A DNA stretch of 64,000 bases, taken from NCBI GenBank assembly GCA_963803085.1, contig CAWDLE010000030.1, forward strand, positions 1 through 64,000, read 5' to 3'. Under the pieces are notes generated by a model. That model was not told where the DNA came from. It saw only the letters and a program-made list of their open reading frames with translations, and ran no database searches. Position numbers and translations under genes: made by a program. Source of the DNA: JACVRW01 sp963803085. GTDB taxonomy: Bacteria > Actinomycetota > Thermoleophilia > Solirubrobacterales > Thermoleophilaceae. Shown here in pieces: positions 35,175 to 42,941 of this stretch; positions within the stretch are counted from its first letter, which is position 1, and each line of letters opens with the position of its first letter.

Positions 35175-35931
35175 CGGGCGGCGCTGAACTCCCACATGGA
35201 CGACGCGGCTCGAGCGGGTCGGAAGCCGACCCGCTCGTAGACCGGATAGTCCCATCGGCGTCGCGATTAGCGTCGAGGTCTCGTTGCCACGCTCGGCGGC
35301 GTCGGCGAGCGCGTGGCCGAAGCAGCTTGCCCGTAGATGCCGCGCCCGCGCGCCTCGGGCGACCACGGCGACCATCTCACCTCGCTGTTGCCCTCGTGGT
35401 CGATGATGGCGAGACAGCCGACCGGGGCTCGCTGCTCGTCGCGGGCGAGGTAGACGTGAATGCTGTCCGCGGGCGGCGTCTGGAGCGCGCGCGTGAAGGA
35501 ATCCGTTCCGAACGGGTACGGGCGGTCGTTGATCGGGCCAACCTCGGCGAAGTCGCCGTCGGCGGTCCAGTTGGCGAGCGCGTCGGCGGCCGGGGCGCGT
35601 CACGCCGTCGAGCTCGCGCGACATCGCCATCGGCTGAGCGTCGAGATGATGGCCGCGCGCCTTGAGGACGCGCGGCGGCCGCGTCGTCGCTCGGGCGGCA
35701 CCCAGACGGTCCACTTCGCGCCGATCTCGCCGTAGGCCGTCGGCGAGCTCGTCGTAGGCGGCCGCGAGCGCGTCGGCATCGCGGTAACCACGGCGATTCA
35801 CCACCGCGCGCTCGGGCGCCGCGGGCACGACGGCGGCGACCACGCCGTCGCGTTCGAGGTCCGGGCACCCTCGGAGGCGCGCCCATGAGGCGGTAGCCAC
35901 TGGAACATCGAGTCAGGACCCGCTCGATCAT
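35175..35931 (-). pseudogene. GNAT family acetyltransferase, heavily frameshifted
   Basis: The minus strand carries pieces of a GNAT acetyltransferase in order but in changing frames. They read MIERVLTRCSSGYRLMG at the start, CPDLERDGVVAAVVPAAPE, AYGEIGAKWTVWVPP, KARGHHLDAQPMAMSRELDG, GPINDRPYPFGTDSF, RAPVGCLAIIDHEGNSEVRW and SPEARGRGIYG (the acetyl-CoA loop), HALADAAERGNETSTLIATP and VYERVGF. At least six indels are needed to join them. The ATG at 35931 overlaps the nicotinamidase stop (ATGA). The 3' end cannot be fixed. The adjacent OsmC gene is equally damaged, which points to poor sequence in this kilobase rather than decay. Confidence 0.65.
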
Positions 35932-36467
35932 GTGACCGCGGCCCCGGCCTCGCGCAGCTCGTCGAGCGCGCGCTCGGAGTCGCCCTCCTGCACGTCGATC
36001 CCGCGGATCCCGCCGCGGTCGACCGTCACCCGGAAGCCCTCGCTGAGGGCGTCCAGCGCCGTGTGCCGAACGCAGTAGTCGGTGGCGAGCCCGACGACGG
36101 TCACCTCATCGACGTCGTTGCTTCGGAGCACCTCGGCCAGGTCTGTCTCCTCGAATCCGGAGTAGCCCTCGAGTCCGGGCTCATAACCGGCATCCACCAC
36201 GACGTCGACCTTGTCCCGGTCGAGCGAGTCGTGAAGCTCCGCGCCGTGGCTGCCCTGCACGCAGTGAGGGGGCCACGGTCCGCCCTGCTCCTTGAACGAG
36301 CCGTGGTTCGCTGGATGCCAGTCGCGCGTCGCGACGACGAGGTCGAAATCGCCAGAGTCGATCAGCTCGTTGACCCTGCCGGCGATCGCGTCGCCGTCCG
36401 GCACCGCCAGCGCGCCGCCCGCCGTGAAGTCGTTCTGGAAGTCGATGATCAGGAGCGCACGAGCCAC
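35928..36467 (-). CDS. pncA: Nicotinamidase (isochorismatase-like hydrolase)
   Basis: Hydrolyses nicotinamide to nicotinate for NAD+ salvage. 179 residues. The catalytic Asp lies in LLIIDFQNDFTAGG. The metal ligands are in ATRDWHPANHGSF, the catalytic Lys is probably in the following FKEQGGPWPPHC segment, and the nucleophile Cys is in GLATDYCVRHTALDAL, with the cis-peptide VVGLATDYC as expected. It is divergent from the Nudix gene with only 17 bp between start codons, so promoters must overlap the coding regions or the mRNAs are leaderless. It is coupled downstream to a damaged GNAT gene. Confidence 0.92.
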   Translation of the reverse strand: MARALLIIDFQNDFTAGGALAVPDGDAIAGRVNELIDSGDFDLVVATRDWHPANHGSFKEQGGPWPPHCVQGSHGAELHDSLDRDKVDVVVDAGYEPGLEGYSGFEETDLAEVLRSNDVDEVTVVGLATDYCVRHTALDALSEGFRVTVDRGGIRGIDVQEGDSERALDELREAGAAVT

Positions 36468-36484
36468 GCTTCGATAATAAGGGC

Positions 36485-37027
36485 GTGCAGGAGTACCTCC
36501 TCACCCCTGAAGAGGCCGCGGCGATGGATGCACCCGGCCACAAGGACGCGGCCGTGCTGGTGCCGCTCTACCGCGAGCCGCTAACCGCCGTCTTCACCGA
36601 GCGGCGCGCCGACCTGAGCCGCCACGCCGGTGAGATCTCGTTCCCCGGCGGGCGCCAGGACCACCCGGAGGAGGACCTGCGCCAGACCGCGCTGCGCGAG
36701 GCACACGAGGAGATCGGCCTCGACCCCGCAGGGGTGGACCTGGTGGGCGCGCTGCCGCCGGTCGGCACGTTCGTGACCGGGTACCGGATCTTCCCGTTCG
36801 TCGGCCTGATCGAGCCGGGTCAGACCTGGCGCCCCCAGGCCACCGAGGTCGAGCAGGTGCTCGAGTTCACGCTCGCAGACCTCGTTCGGGGCCACGAGAT
36901 GCAGCGCCTGATCCGAAAGGGCGTCCCGATCAAGACGCCCACCTACACGGTGGACGACCACCTCGTATGGGGAGCGACCGCGCGGATTGTGCAGTCGCTC
37001 CTCGAGGCCCTGCGCCCCGTGCTCTAG
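36485..37027 (+). CDS. Nudix hydrolase, CoA pyrophosphatase type
   Basis: 180 residues. The Nudix box is GGRQDHPEEDLRQTALREAH followed by EEIGL, and it is preceded by LSRHAGEISFPGG, the UPF0035 motif typical of CoA/acyl-CoA pyrophosphatases (NudL-like). It starts with GTG at 36485. There are only 17 bp to the divergent pncA start, with an AT-rich CGATAATAAG between. Its TAG shares CTAG with the stop of the convergent rhodanese gene. It probably cleaves CoA or its derivatives to keep the pool clean; the substrate is inferred from the motif. Confidence 0.9.
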   Translation: MQEYLLTPEEAAAMDAPGHKDAAVLVPLYREPLTAVFTERRADLSRHAGEISFPGGRQDHPEEDLRQTALREAHEEIGLDPAGVDLVGALPPVGTFVTGYRIFPFVGLIEPGQTWRPQATEVEQVLEFTLADLVRGHEMQRLIRKGVPIKTPTYTVDDHLVWGATARIVQSLLEALRPVL

Positions 37028-37866
37028 ACGTCCTTTTCGATCGGCACTGCGACCATGTTGCCCCACTCGGTCCACGAGCCGTCGTAGTTCTTCACGTCGT
37101 CGTGGCCGAGCAGCTCGTGGAGCACGAACCAGGTGTGCGCCGAGCGCTCGCCGATGCGGCAGTACGCGATGATCGGGTTGCCGTCGGTCACGCCCTTGTT
37201 GCCGTAGAGCTCACTCAGGTCGTCGGCCGACTTGAAGGTCCCGTCCTCCTGCACGGCCTGCGCCCACGGCACCGAGGCGGCTCCGGGGATGTGGCCGGCG
37301 CGCTGCGCGCCCTCCTGCTCGTAGCCAGCCATGGCGATCAGCTCGCCCGAGTACTCCTGCGGCGAGCGGACGTCCACGAGGCGCGTGTCGGTGCCGAGCG
37401 CGTCGCTGACCTCGTCGCGCATGGCGCGGATCGCGGGGTCGCCCGCCTGGGCGTTGAACTGCTGTGAGTCGTAGCTCGGCACGTCCCTCGACGTGGGCCG
37501 CCCCTCGGAGATCCACTTCTCGCGGGGTCCGTTCATCAGCTTCACGTTGTCGTGGCCGTAGTACTTGAGGTACCAGTAGGTGTAGGCGGCGAACCAGTTG
37601 TTGCGGTCGCCGTAGAGAACGATGGTGTGGTCGTTCGAGATGCCGTGGCGTCCGAAGAGCTCGCCGAACTCGCCCGGGCCCAGGAAGTCGCGCTTGACCT
37701 GGTCCTGCAGGTCCTTCTTCCAGTCGAAGCCGATGGCTCCCGGAATGTGCGCCTCTGCGTAGAGCCCCGGGTTCTCGTCGACTTCGACGACCCGGATCGA
37801 ATCGTCGTTCAGGTGGTTCTCCACCCACTGCGTGTCCACGAGCACGTCCTTGGCGTAGTCCGCCAC
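37024..37866 (-). CDS. Thiosulfate sulfurtransferase (tandem rhodanese)
   Basis: 280 residues in two rhodanese domains. The N-terminal inactive domain (about 8-130) has VRVVEVDENPGLYAEAHIPG and IVLYGDRNNWFAAYTYWYLK. The C-terminal active domain (about 160-280) has LVDVRSPQEYSGE, GHIPGAASVPWAQAV and the active loop YCRIGERSAHTWF with the catalytic Cys. This is the CysA/SseA-like thiosulfate sulfurtransferase common in actinobacteria. It transfers sulfane sulfur to cyanide or thiols. It is convergent with the Nudix gene, and its upstream neighbour is divergent. Confidence 0.92.
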   Translation of the reverse strand: MADYAKDVLVDTQWVENHLNDDSIRVVEVDENPGLYAEAHIPGAIGFDWKKDLQDQVKRDFLGPGEFGELFGRHGISNDHTIVLYGDRNNWFAAYTYWYLKYYGHDNVKLMNGPREKWISEGRPTSRDVPSYDSQQFNAQAGDPAIRAMRDEVSDALGTDTRLVDVRSPQEYSGELIAMAGYEQEGAQRAGHIPGAASVPWAQAVQEDGTFKSADDLSELYGNKGVTDGNPIIAYCRIGERSAHTWFVLHELLGHDDVKNYDGSWTEWGNMVAVPIEKDV

Positions 37867-37949
37867 GGTCCCTCCAATTCTCCTGAAAGCTGGTCGGGTT
37901 TACCGTACCGAAGCTCGATGCCCGGCTTCGGGCTATTGTGGTCGAGCTT

Positions 37950-38729
37950 ATGGAGCGCGCGCCGCTGCGACCAGTGCCCGCCCGACCCGCCGGTCGCGTC
38001 GACCCCGCGGCGGCCGTTCGCGAGGTCACGGCCGCGCTGCCGGCGCTGGAGCCGCTCGAGGTGCGCGCTCTCGCCCTCGTGGCGCTGGCCGACCGGCCGC
38101 GGCCAGAGGTTGCCCAACTGCTGGGCATCGAAGAGGAGGAGCTCGGAGCGCTGTTGGCGGCCGCCCGCAAGGAACTCCGCCAGACCATCACCCCGCTCTC
38201 GGGCAGCGGCTGGTGCGAGCGGGCGGAGGGCCTGATCTCCGACCGCCTCGACGGCGCGGTCGGCGAGACCGACGGCCGCCGCCTCGACGTCCACCTGCGC
38301 AACTGCCCCCGCTGTGTGGAGCACGAGCGCCGCCTGGTGCAGGCCACCGATGCGCTGCTCGCGGGCATCGCGCCGGCGCGCCCGAGGCCGGCCCCGCCGA
38401 CCGGCGAGGCGCCGCTCACGGCCGTGCCCTTTGGCGGGGAAGCGCCGCCCGCGGATCTGGACGACGAGGCACTGAACGAGGACGCTGCCGCCCCCGGGCT
38501 CGTTCCCGCCGCCGGGCTCGCTGCCGACGCCGAGCTCGTTCCCGGCGCCGAGGCCGCGGCTCCGACCTCGGATCAGATCGCGGCGGCCGCGGAGGTCCTC
38601 GTGACCGTCCGGACCCGGCGCCAGCTCGCTGCGGCCATCACCTGGAACGCGATGATCGCCATCGCCATGATCCTCACGATCGCCTCGATCATCCTGATCA
38701 TCGCCGGCGCGCTTGGCGCCAACCTCTAG
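37950..38729 (+). CDS. Sigma-region-4-like HTH fused to anti-sigma zinc finger and membrane anchor
   Basis: About 259 residues. Residues about 20-80 (TAALPALEPLEVRALALVAL, ADRPRPEVAQLLGIEEEELG, ALLAAARKELRQT) match the pattern of sigma-70 region 4. A zf-HC2/ZAS-type module follows: WCERAEGLISDRLDGAVGET then LDVHLRNCPRCVEHERRL, with His and the CPRC pair. An Ala/Pro-rich linker of about 90 residues leads to one C-terminal helix (WNAMIAIAMILTIASIILII). The order HTH, zinc finger, linker, membrane is that of a sigma C-terminal part joined to its anti-sigma factor. ATG 37950 is preferred; a GTG lies at 37938. The family function is inferred. Confidence 0.75.
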   Translation: MERAPLRPVPARPAGRVDPAAAVREVTAALPALEPLEVRALALVALADRPRPEVAQLLGIEEEELGALLAAARKELRQTITPLSGSGWCERAEGLISDRLDGAVGETDGRRLDVHLRNCPRCVEHERRLVQATDALLAGIAPARPRPAPPTGEAPLTAVPFGGEAPPADLDDEALNEDAAAPGLVPAAGLAADAELVPGAEAAAPTSDQIAAAAEVLVTVRTRRQLAAAITWNAMIAIAMILTIASIILIIAGALGANL

Positions 38730-38738
38730 CGCCGACGC

Positions 38739-38787
38739 CACTCGATCCAAGTTAGCCGCGCATATCGCGGCAAACCTGGATGGAGTG
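38739..38787. terminator. Long imperfect hairpin between convergent genes
   Basis: The arms CACTC-ATCCA-GTT-GCCGCG pair with their mirror through 19 of 22 positions with three single mismatches and a CATAT loop. The hairpin sits exactly between the stop of the plus-strand gene (38729) and the stop of the minus-strand gene (38792), so it is well placed as a bidirectional terminator. No T run follows. Confidence 0.6.
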
Positions 38788-38791
38788 AGGC

Positions 38792-39270
38792 TCAGGCGCT
38801 GAGCAGGCGCTCCACCGCCGCTGTCATTGACTCGAGCCACGCCTCGTGGGCTGAGGGATCCGTGTCGACGATCTCCACGGGCATGTGCCAGGTGTGTGAC
38901 GCCTCGCGCACGATCGAGGCGCCCTCGGCCAGCAGGGCCGGGTCGGCGCTGCCGGCCGCTTCGTACACGAGGCCGCGCACCGGCGTGTCCACCAGGTGCT
39001 CCATCAGCGAGCGGAGCCGCGGGCCGTGCACGTCGGGTGAGTCGCGGCGCTCCCCATCAGCCAGCACACCACAGTCACGCCGGCCAAGGCGGGAACGAGA
39101 GTGCCGAGCCGATCGGGATCAGCAACCTCTCCCTCAATGCTCGTCCTTTCGAGATCAAGCAACCGCGCCGGAGAGCGAGTGGTGCCACGCACCGCGTGAT
39201 CGGAGGCAAGGAGCGCCGCGCCGAGCGAGCGGCCGCGGCAGCCGCAGCCCACGATCAGGACCCGAGCCAC
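38792..39270 (-). CDS. NAD(P)-binding Rossmann protein (one frameshift)
   Basis: About 160 residues. It starts with GTG at 39270: ARVLIVGCGCRGRSLGAALL then ASDHAVRGTTR gives a Rossmann dinucleotide-binding fold with GCGxRG in the place of GxGxxG. LDLERTSIEGEVADPDRLGT and VTVVCWLMGSA follow. The frame changes near 39050 and continues SPDVHGPRLRSLMEHLVDTP, VRGLVYEAAGS and a C-terminal helix ending AAVERLLSA. It is probably an atypical SDR/epimerase-like protein of unknown substrate. It begins 1 bp after the stop of the upstream membrane-anchored gene, so it is in an operon with it. Confidence 0.7.
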
Positions 39271-39271
39271 C

Positions 39272-39640
39272 TCAGTCGTCCGCGGGCGGCGGAGCCTCAG
39301 CGGGCGGCGGACTCGCACCCGGCGGCGACCCCGGTGACCCCGGGCTCGCCGCCCGGGCGCGGCGGCGCAGCTCCTGGCGCCAGCGCTCGTCGGCGGCCAG
39401 CTGGGCGCGGACGTCGTCCTCGCTGATCTCGCGGCGGCCGCTGGCCCGGCGACGCGCGTTCTGGGCCTCGATCATCTGGTCCACGTCGTCGATCTCGAGC
39501 TCGGCCTCTACCTCCGGCGAGCGCGTGGGGCGCCAGTCCACCTGCTCGGCCCCTGAACCGGGATACCACTTCCCGATCGCCAGGAAGATGCCGATCACCA
39601 CCAGCCCTCCGAAGAAGACGAACATGGAGAACTCGTCCAC
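39272..39640 (-). CDS. Membrane-anchored hypothetical protein with Pro/Ala tail
   Basis: 122 residues. One N-terminal helix (MFVFFGGLVVIGIFLAIGKW) is followed by a charged cytoplasmic segment, EAELEIDDVDQMIEAQNARR then EISEDDVRAQLAADERWRQE, and a Pro/Ala/Ser-rich C-terminal tail (PPAEAPPPADD). The pattern of one helix plus VDQMIEAQNxRRR recurs in actinobacterial hypothetical proteins. No function is assigned. It is followed within 1 bp by the NAD(P)-binding gene and is divergent from the thiolase gene (26 bp). Confidence 0.72.
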   Translation of the reverse strand: MDEFSMFVFFGGLVVIGIFLAIGKWYPGSGAEQVDWRPTRSPEVEAELEIDDVDQMIEAQNARRRASGRREISEDDVRAQLAADERWRQELRRRARAASPGSPGSPPGASPPPAEAPPPADD

Positions 39641-39666
39641 GCGAGGCGAGTGTACGCTCCCGCCCC

Positions 39667-40872
39667 ATGCGAGACGCCGTGATCCTCGACGCCCTTCGCA
39701 CGCCCGTGGGGCGCTATGCCGGGGTGCTCTCCCCCGTGCGTCCCGACGACCTCGCCGCCCGCACGATTTCCGCGGCCGTGGAGCGCAACGACCTGGATCC
39801 CGCCACCATCGACGAGGTCTACGTGGGCTGCACCAACCAGGCCGGTGAGGACAACCGCAACATCGCGAGGATGGCCTCCCTGATCGCCGGGCTGCCGGTG
39901 GAGGTGCCCGGTGCGACCGTCAATCGCCTCTGCGCATCGGGTCTGGAGGCGATCGTCCAGGCCGCGCGCCAGGTCCGGGTTGGGGAGGCGGAGCTCGTCC
40001 TCGCCGGCGGCGTCGAGTCGATGTCCCGCGCGCCGCTTGTGATGCTGAAGCCCGAGCGCGGATTCCCGCGCGGAAACGCGGAGCTCGTCGATACCACCAT
40101 CGGCTGGCGCTTCATCAACCCCAGCCTTGCCGAGCGCCACTCGACCGAGTCGATGGGCGAGACGGCCGAGAACGTGGCCGAGCGGTATGAGGTCTCGCGC
40201 GAGGACCAGGATGCCTTTGCGCTCGAGTCGCACAAGCGCGCGGTGGCGGCCGCCGAGGCCGGCCGCTTCGACGACGAGATAGTGACCGTGGACGTGGCCC
40301 AGCCGAAGGGCGACCCGGTCACGATCCACGCTGACGAGGGCCCGCGCCCCGACACCTCGCTCGAGCGCCTGGCCAAGCTGCGGCCGATCTTCCGCGACGG
40401 CGGCAGCGTGACCGCCGGCAATGCCTCCCAGATCAACGACGGCGCCGCGTGCGTGGTGGTGGCGAGCGAGGAGCGCGCCCGCGAACTCGGCCGCGAGCCG
40501 CTTGCACGACTGGTGAGCAGCGGCTCGGCCGGCGTGGATCCCGCCTACATGGGGATCGGACCGGTGCCGGCGTCGCGCAAAGCGCTCGAGCGTGCCGGCC
40601 TCGAGCCGAAAGACATCGACCTCGTCGAGCTGAACGAGGCGTTCGCGTCACAGGTGCTTGCCTCGATGCGCGAGCTGGGCTTCGATCACGACCGACTGAA
40701 CGTCAACGGTGGCGCCATCGCTCTCGGCCACCCACTCGGCGCCTCGGGAGCCCGCCTGCTCGGCACGCTCGCCTGGGAGCTACGCCGCCGAGGCGCCCGC
40801 TACGGACTCGCCACGATGTGCATCGGCGTTGGCCAGGGCCTCGCCGCGGTGATCGAGAACCCGGCCGCGTGA
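39667..40872 (+). CDS. Acetyl-CoA acetyltransferase / 3-oxoadipyl-CoA-type thiolase
   Basis: Degradative thiolase, 401 residues. The acyl-carrying Cys is in TVNRLCASGLEAIVQAARQV, the catalytic His in GGAIALGHPLGASGAR, and the second Cys in TMCIGVGQG. VESMSRAPLVMLKP and ELVDTTIGWRFINP resemble beta-ketoadipyl-CoA thiolases (PcaF/PaaJ), so cleavage of 3-oxoadipyl-CoA or a 3-oxoacyl-CoA are the likely reactions. No other aromatic-degradation gene is nearby, so the specificity stays open. The SnoaL-like gene begins inside its stop (GTGA overlap). Confidence 0.9.
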   Translation: MRDAVILDALRTPVGRYAGVLSPVRPDDLAARTISAAVERNDLDPATIDEVYVGCTNQAGEDNRNIARMASLIAGLPVEVPGATVNRLCASGLEAIVQAARQVRVGEAELVLAGGVESMSRAPLVMLKPERGFPRGNAELVDTTIGWRFINPSLAERHSTESMGETAENVAERYEVSREDQDAFALESHKRAVAAAEAGRFDDEIVTVDVAQPKGDPVTIHADEGPRPDTSLERLAKLRPIFRDGGSVTAGNASQINDGAACVVVASEERARELGREPLARLVSSGSAGVDPAYMGIGPVPASRKALERAGLEPKDIDLVELNEAFASQVLASMRELGFDHDRLNVNGGAIALGHPLGASGARLLGTLAWELRRRGARYGLATMCIGVGQGLAAVIENPAA

Positions 40873-41270
40873 GCGGCGACAACGTAGAGATCGTGCAGCG
40901 CTGGTTCGACGCTCTCCAGCGCGGCGATCCGGCTCCCGAGCTGTGCGACCCCGAGATCGAGATCCGCAATTGGGCGGAGTTTCCGATCCCAGGGCCCTAC
41001 CACGGCCACGATGGGCTGCAGCGCTGGTGGGACGACATCGCGGAGGTGTTCGAGGAGTTCCAGTGGGCGCTCACGAGCGTGGAGCCCATCGACGAGGACC
41101 GCTGCCTCACCGTGCAGCGGATCGCAGGCCGCTTCCGCCACACCGGCATCGAAATCGACGCCGCGTGGGGCGCAATCCTCACGGTCCGTGACGGCAAGAT
41201 CCTCAGTGCGGTCGGCTACGCCACCCCCGAGCGCGCGAGGAGGGCCGCGGGCCTAGATCCGCTTCCCTAG
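40869..41270 (+). CDS. SnoaL-like / NTF2-fold protein
   Basis: 133 residues of the NTF2-like cone fold: NVEIVQRWFDALQRGDPAPE, LCDPEIEIRNWAEFPI, GPYHGHDGLQRWWDDIAEVF, then VEPIDEDRCLTVQRIAGRF and AILTVRDGKILSAVGYATPE. This is the SnoaL/ketosteroid-isomerase-like group common in actinobacteria, with variable enzymatic or ligand-binding roles. It starts with GTG overlapping the thiolase stop, so it is co-translated with it. A perfect terminator hairpin follows 7 bp downstream. Confidence 0.88.
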   Translation: MSGDNVEIVQRWFDALQRGDPAPELCDPEIEIRNWAEFPIPGPYHGHDGLQRWWDDIAEVFEEFQWALTSVEPIDEDRCLTVQRIAGRFRHTGIEIDAAWGAILTVRDGKILSAVGYATPERARRAAGLDPLP

Positions 41271-41277
41271 AACGACG

Positions 41278-41305
41278 ACGGCCGCGCCATCCCTGGCGCG
41301 GCCGT
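41278..41305. terminator. Perfect 12-bp terminator hairpin
   Basis: ACGGCCGCGCCA (41278-41289), loop TCCC and TGGCGCGGCCGT (41294-41305) form a 12-bp perfect stem. It follows the SnoaL-like gene by 7 bp and also faces the convergent acidic-repeat gene. There is no T run, as is frequent in high-GC actinobacteria. Confidence 0.8.
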
Positions 41306-41334
41306 TCGCCGATCCCCCTCTTACTGCCGAGCTA

Positions 41335-42015
41335 CTACCCGCGGGTGTGGTCGCCGCGGCCGTCGCTCGTCGCGTGGGACCGCATGCTCACCGAGGCGCC
41401 CTTGCTCGAGTCCGAGTCGCCGTCATGGTTGTCGTCCGAGTTGGAGTCGTCGGACTGCTGGGCCTTGCTCGAGTCGCTGGCGCCGTTGCCGTTGTCGTCC
41501 GAGTTCGAGTCGCTGGCCTGCTGGCCGTGGCTCGAGTCGGTCGCGCCGTCGTGGTTCTGGTCCGAGTTCGAGTCGTCGGCCTTCACGCGCTGGTCACCCT
41601 GGTGGGTGCTCGAATCGCTGTCGCCGTCGTCGTTGTCGTCCGAGTGGGACGCGCCGCCGCCGGTCATTGCGTTGTTCGTGTCGCCGCCGGGGCCGCGGTT
41701 GTCGTCGGCCTCGTCGTCGTCGTCATCGTCGTCGCCACCACCACCCGGGCCGGAGTTGTCTCCGTCGCCGTCGTGGCTCGCCTTCGAGTTCGCCGCCAGC
41801 GCCTTGCCGATCAAGCCCTGATCGAGGTCGAAGGCGGCCGTCGCGAACAGCGACGTGCCCGAGAACAGCACGAACGCCACGAACAGCGTCGCCAACCGCC
41901 GCGTGAGCGACAGCTCGGCGCCGAGCAGATCCTCGGGGCCCTCTGAGAGTCTGAGATATGCGGTGGAAGGGTGTGGTTGCATATCACTGAAACACCGCGC
42001 GCACCAAGAACTCAC
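41335..42015 (-). CDS. Acidic Asp/Ser/Asn-rich repeat protein with membrane segment
   Basis: About 226 residues. A basic N-terminal part precedes one hydrophobic segment (LATLFVAFVLFSGTSLFATA), probably a signal or anchor. The rest is low complexity: a run of seven Asp around 41727, then a degenerate repeat of about 20 residues, at least three copies, centred on DSNSDxNxDGxxDSSxxxQ. The C-terminus is HATSDGRGDHTRG. The Asp spacing resembles calcium-binding surface repeats, but I cannot name a family. The start is uncertain: GTG 42015 or ATG 41982. It is convergent with the thiolase/SnoaL unit and lies 7 bp downstream of the kinase gene. Confidence 0.65.
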   Translation of the reverse strand: MSSWCARCFSDMQPHPSTAYLRLSEGPEDLLGAELSLTRRLATLFVAFVLFSGTSLFATAAFDLDQGLIGKALAANSKASHDGDGDNSGPGGGGDDDDDDDEADDNRGPGGDTNNAMTGGGASHSDDNDDGDSDSSTHQGDQRVKADDSNSDQNHDGATDSSHGQQASDSNSDDNGNGASDSSKAQQSDDSNSDDNHDGDSDSSKGASVSMRSHATSDGRGDHTRG

Positions 42016-42022
42016 GCAGCTC

Positions 42023-42922
42023 TCATAGCCGCGCAGGGCCGCGGCGGCCGAGCACCAGCTTTGCGGGAAGCTCCGCCACCAGAGGCTGCAGCATCATTGC
42101 CAGCTCACCGGCGGTCGGCCGCTCGGCCGGGTCCTTCTCGAGGCAGGACAGGATCGCGTCCGACAGCGCCTGCGGCACCGGCCGCCTCCAGGCACGTGGC
42201 TCGTCCTCGAGCTGCGGGAAGCGGTCCTCGAGCGGGCCGTCGTCGTCACGCGTGCGCGGGCGCCGGAAGGGAAGCCTGCCCGCCACCGCGTGGTAGAGCG
42301 TGGCCCCCAGCCCCCACACGTCCGCCGGCGGACCCACGTCGCCGCGCGGGTTGCACTGCTCGGGCGGCATGTAGGCGTTGGTGCCGATGTAGTCGGTGAG
42401 CCGCTGCGCCCGCTCGATGGTGCGCGCGAGGCTCAGGTCGATCACCCGCGGCGGGATTCCCATCACCAGGTTGTCCGGCTTCAGGTCGAGGTGGACCCAA
42501 CCCTCCTCGGCCATGTAATGGATCACCGAGGCCACGTGCAGCCCGAGCGGCAGCGTCTGCTCGATCGGCAGGGCGCCGTTCTGCTTGATCAGCCTGCGGA
42601 GCGTCGGCCCCTCCAGGTGCTCCACGAGCACATGCGGGTACTCGCCCTCGATGTGGGAGGCGAACGCCCGCAGGAGCACCGGGTGCGCCAGCGCCTCGAG
42701 CGCCTCCATCTCCCGCCGCAGGCCGCGCAGCGCGTACTCCTCCTCCACCAGATCGGGCCGCAGGACCTTCGCCACCATCACGCTGAAGAGACGGTCGTCC
42801 CAGACGAGGTAGACCTCGTACCGGTTCCCTCCGCCCAGTAGTTTCAGGATCGTCCGGCCCGGGGCGATCTCGTGTCCCTCGGGGAACTTCCATGTCTGCT
42901 TGTCCGCCGCGATCTTCGGCAT
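42023..42922 (-). CDS. Serine/threonine protein kinase, atypical
   Basis: 299 residues, kinase domain only, with no membrane helix or sensor. Gly-rich loop ILKLLGGGNRYEVYLV, lysine in VMVAKVLRPD, alpha-C Glu in REMEALEALAHP, catalytic loop WVHLDLKPDNLVMG and PPEQC in the APE position are all present. Two departures are seen: HRD is HLD, and DFG is DLS (VIDLSLA). The essential Asp residues remain, so activity is possible. A C-terminal YHAVAGRLPFRRP and CLEKDPAERPTAGELAMML complete the domain. It is divergent from the acyl-CoA dehydrogenase gene (19 bp) and upstream of an acidic repeat protein, a conceivable substrate. Confidence 0.88.
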   Translation of the reverse strand: MPKIAADKQTWKFPEGHEIAPGRTILKLLGGGNRYEVYLVWDDRLFSVMVAKVLRPDLVEEEYALRGLRREMEALEALAHPVLLRAFASHIEGEYPHVLVEHLEGPTLRRLIKQNGALPIEQTLPLGLHVASVIHYMAEEGWVHLDLKPDNLVMGIPPRVIDLSLARTIERAQRLTDYIGTNAYMPPEQCNPRGDVGPPADVWGLGATLYHAVAGRLPFRRPRTRDDDGPLEDRFPQLEDEPRAWRRPVPQALSDAILSCLEKDPAERPTAGELAMMLQPLVAELPAKLVLGRRGPARL

Positions 42923-42941
42923 CTTGCAGAATCAGGAACAC

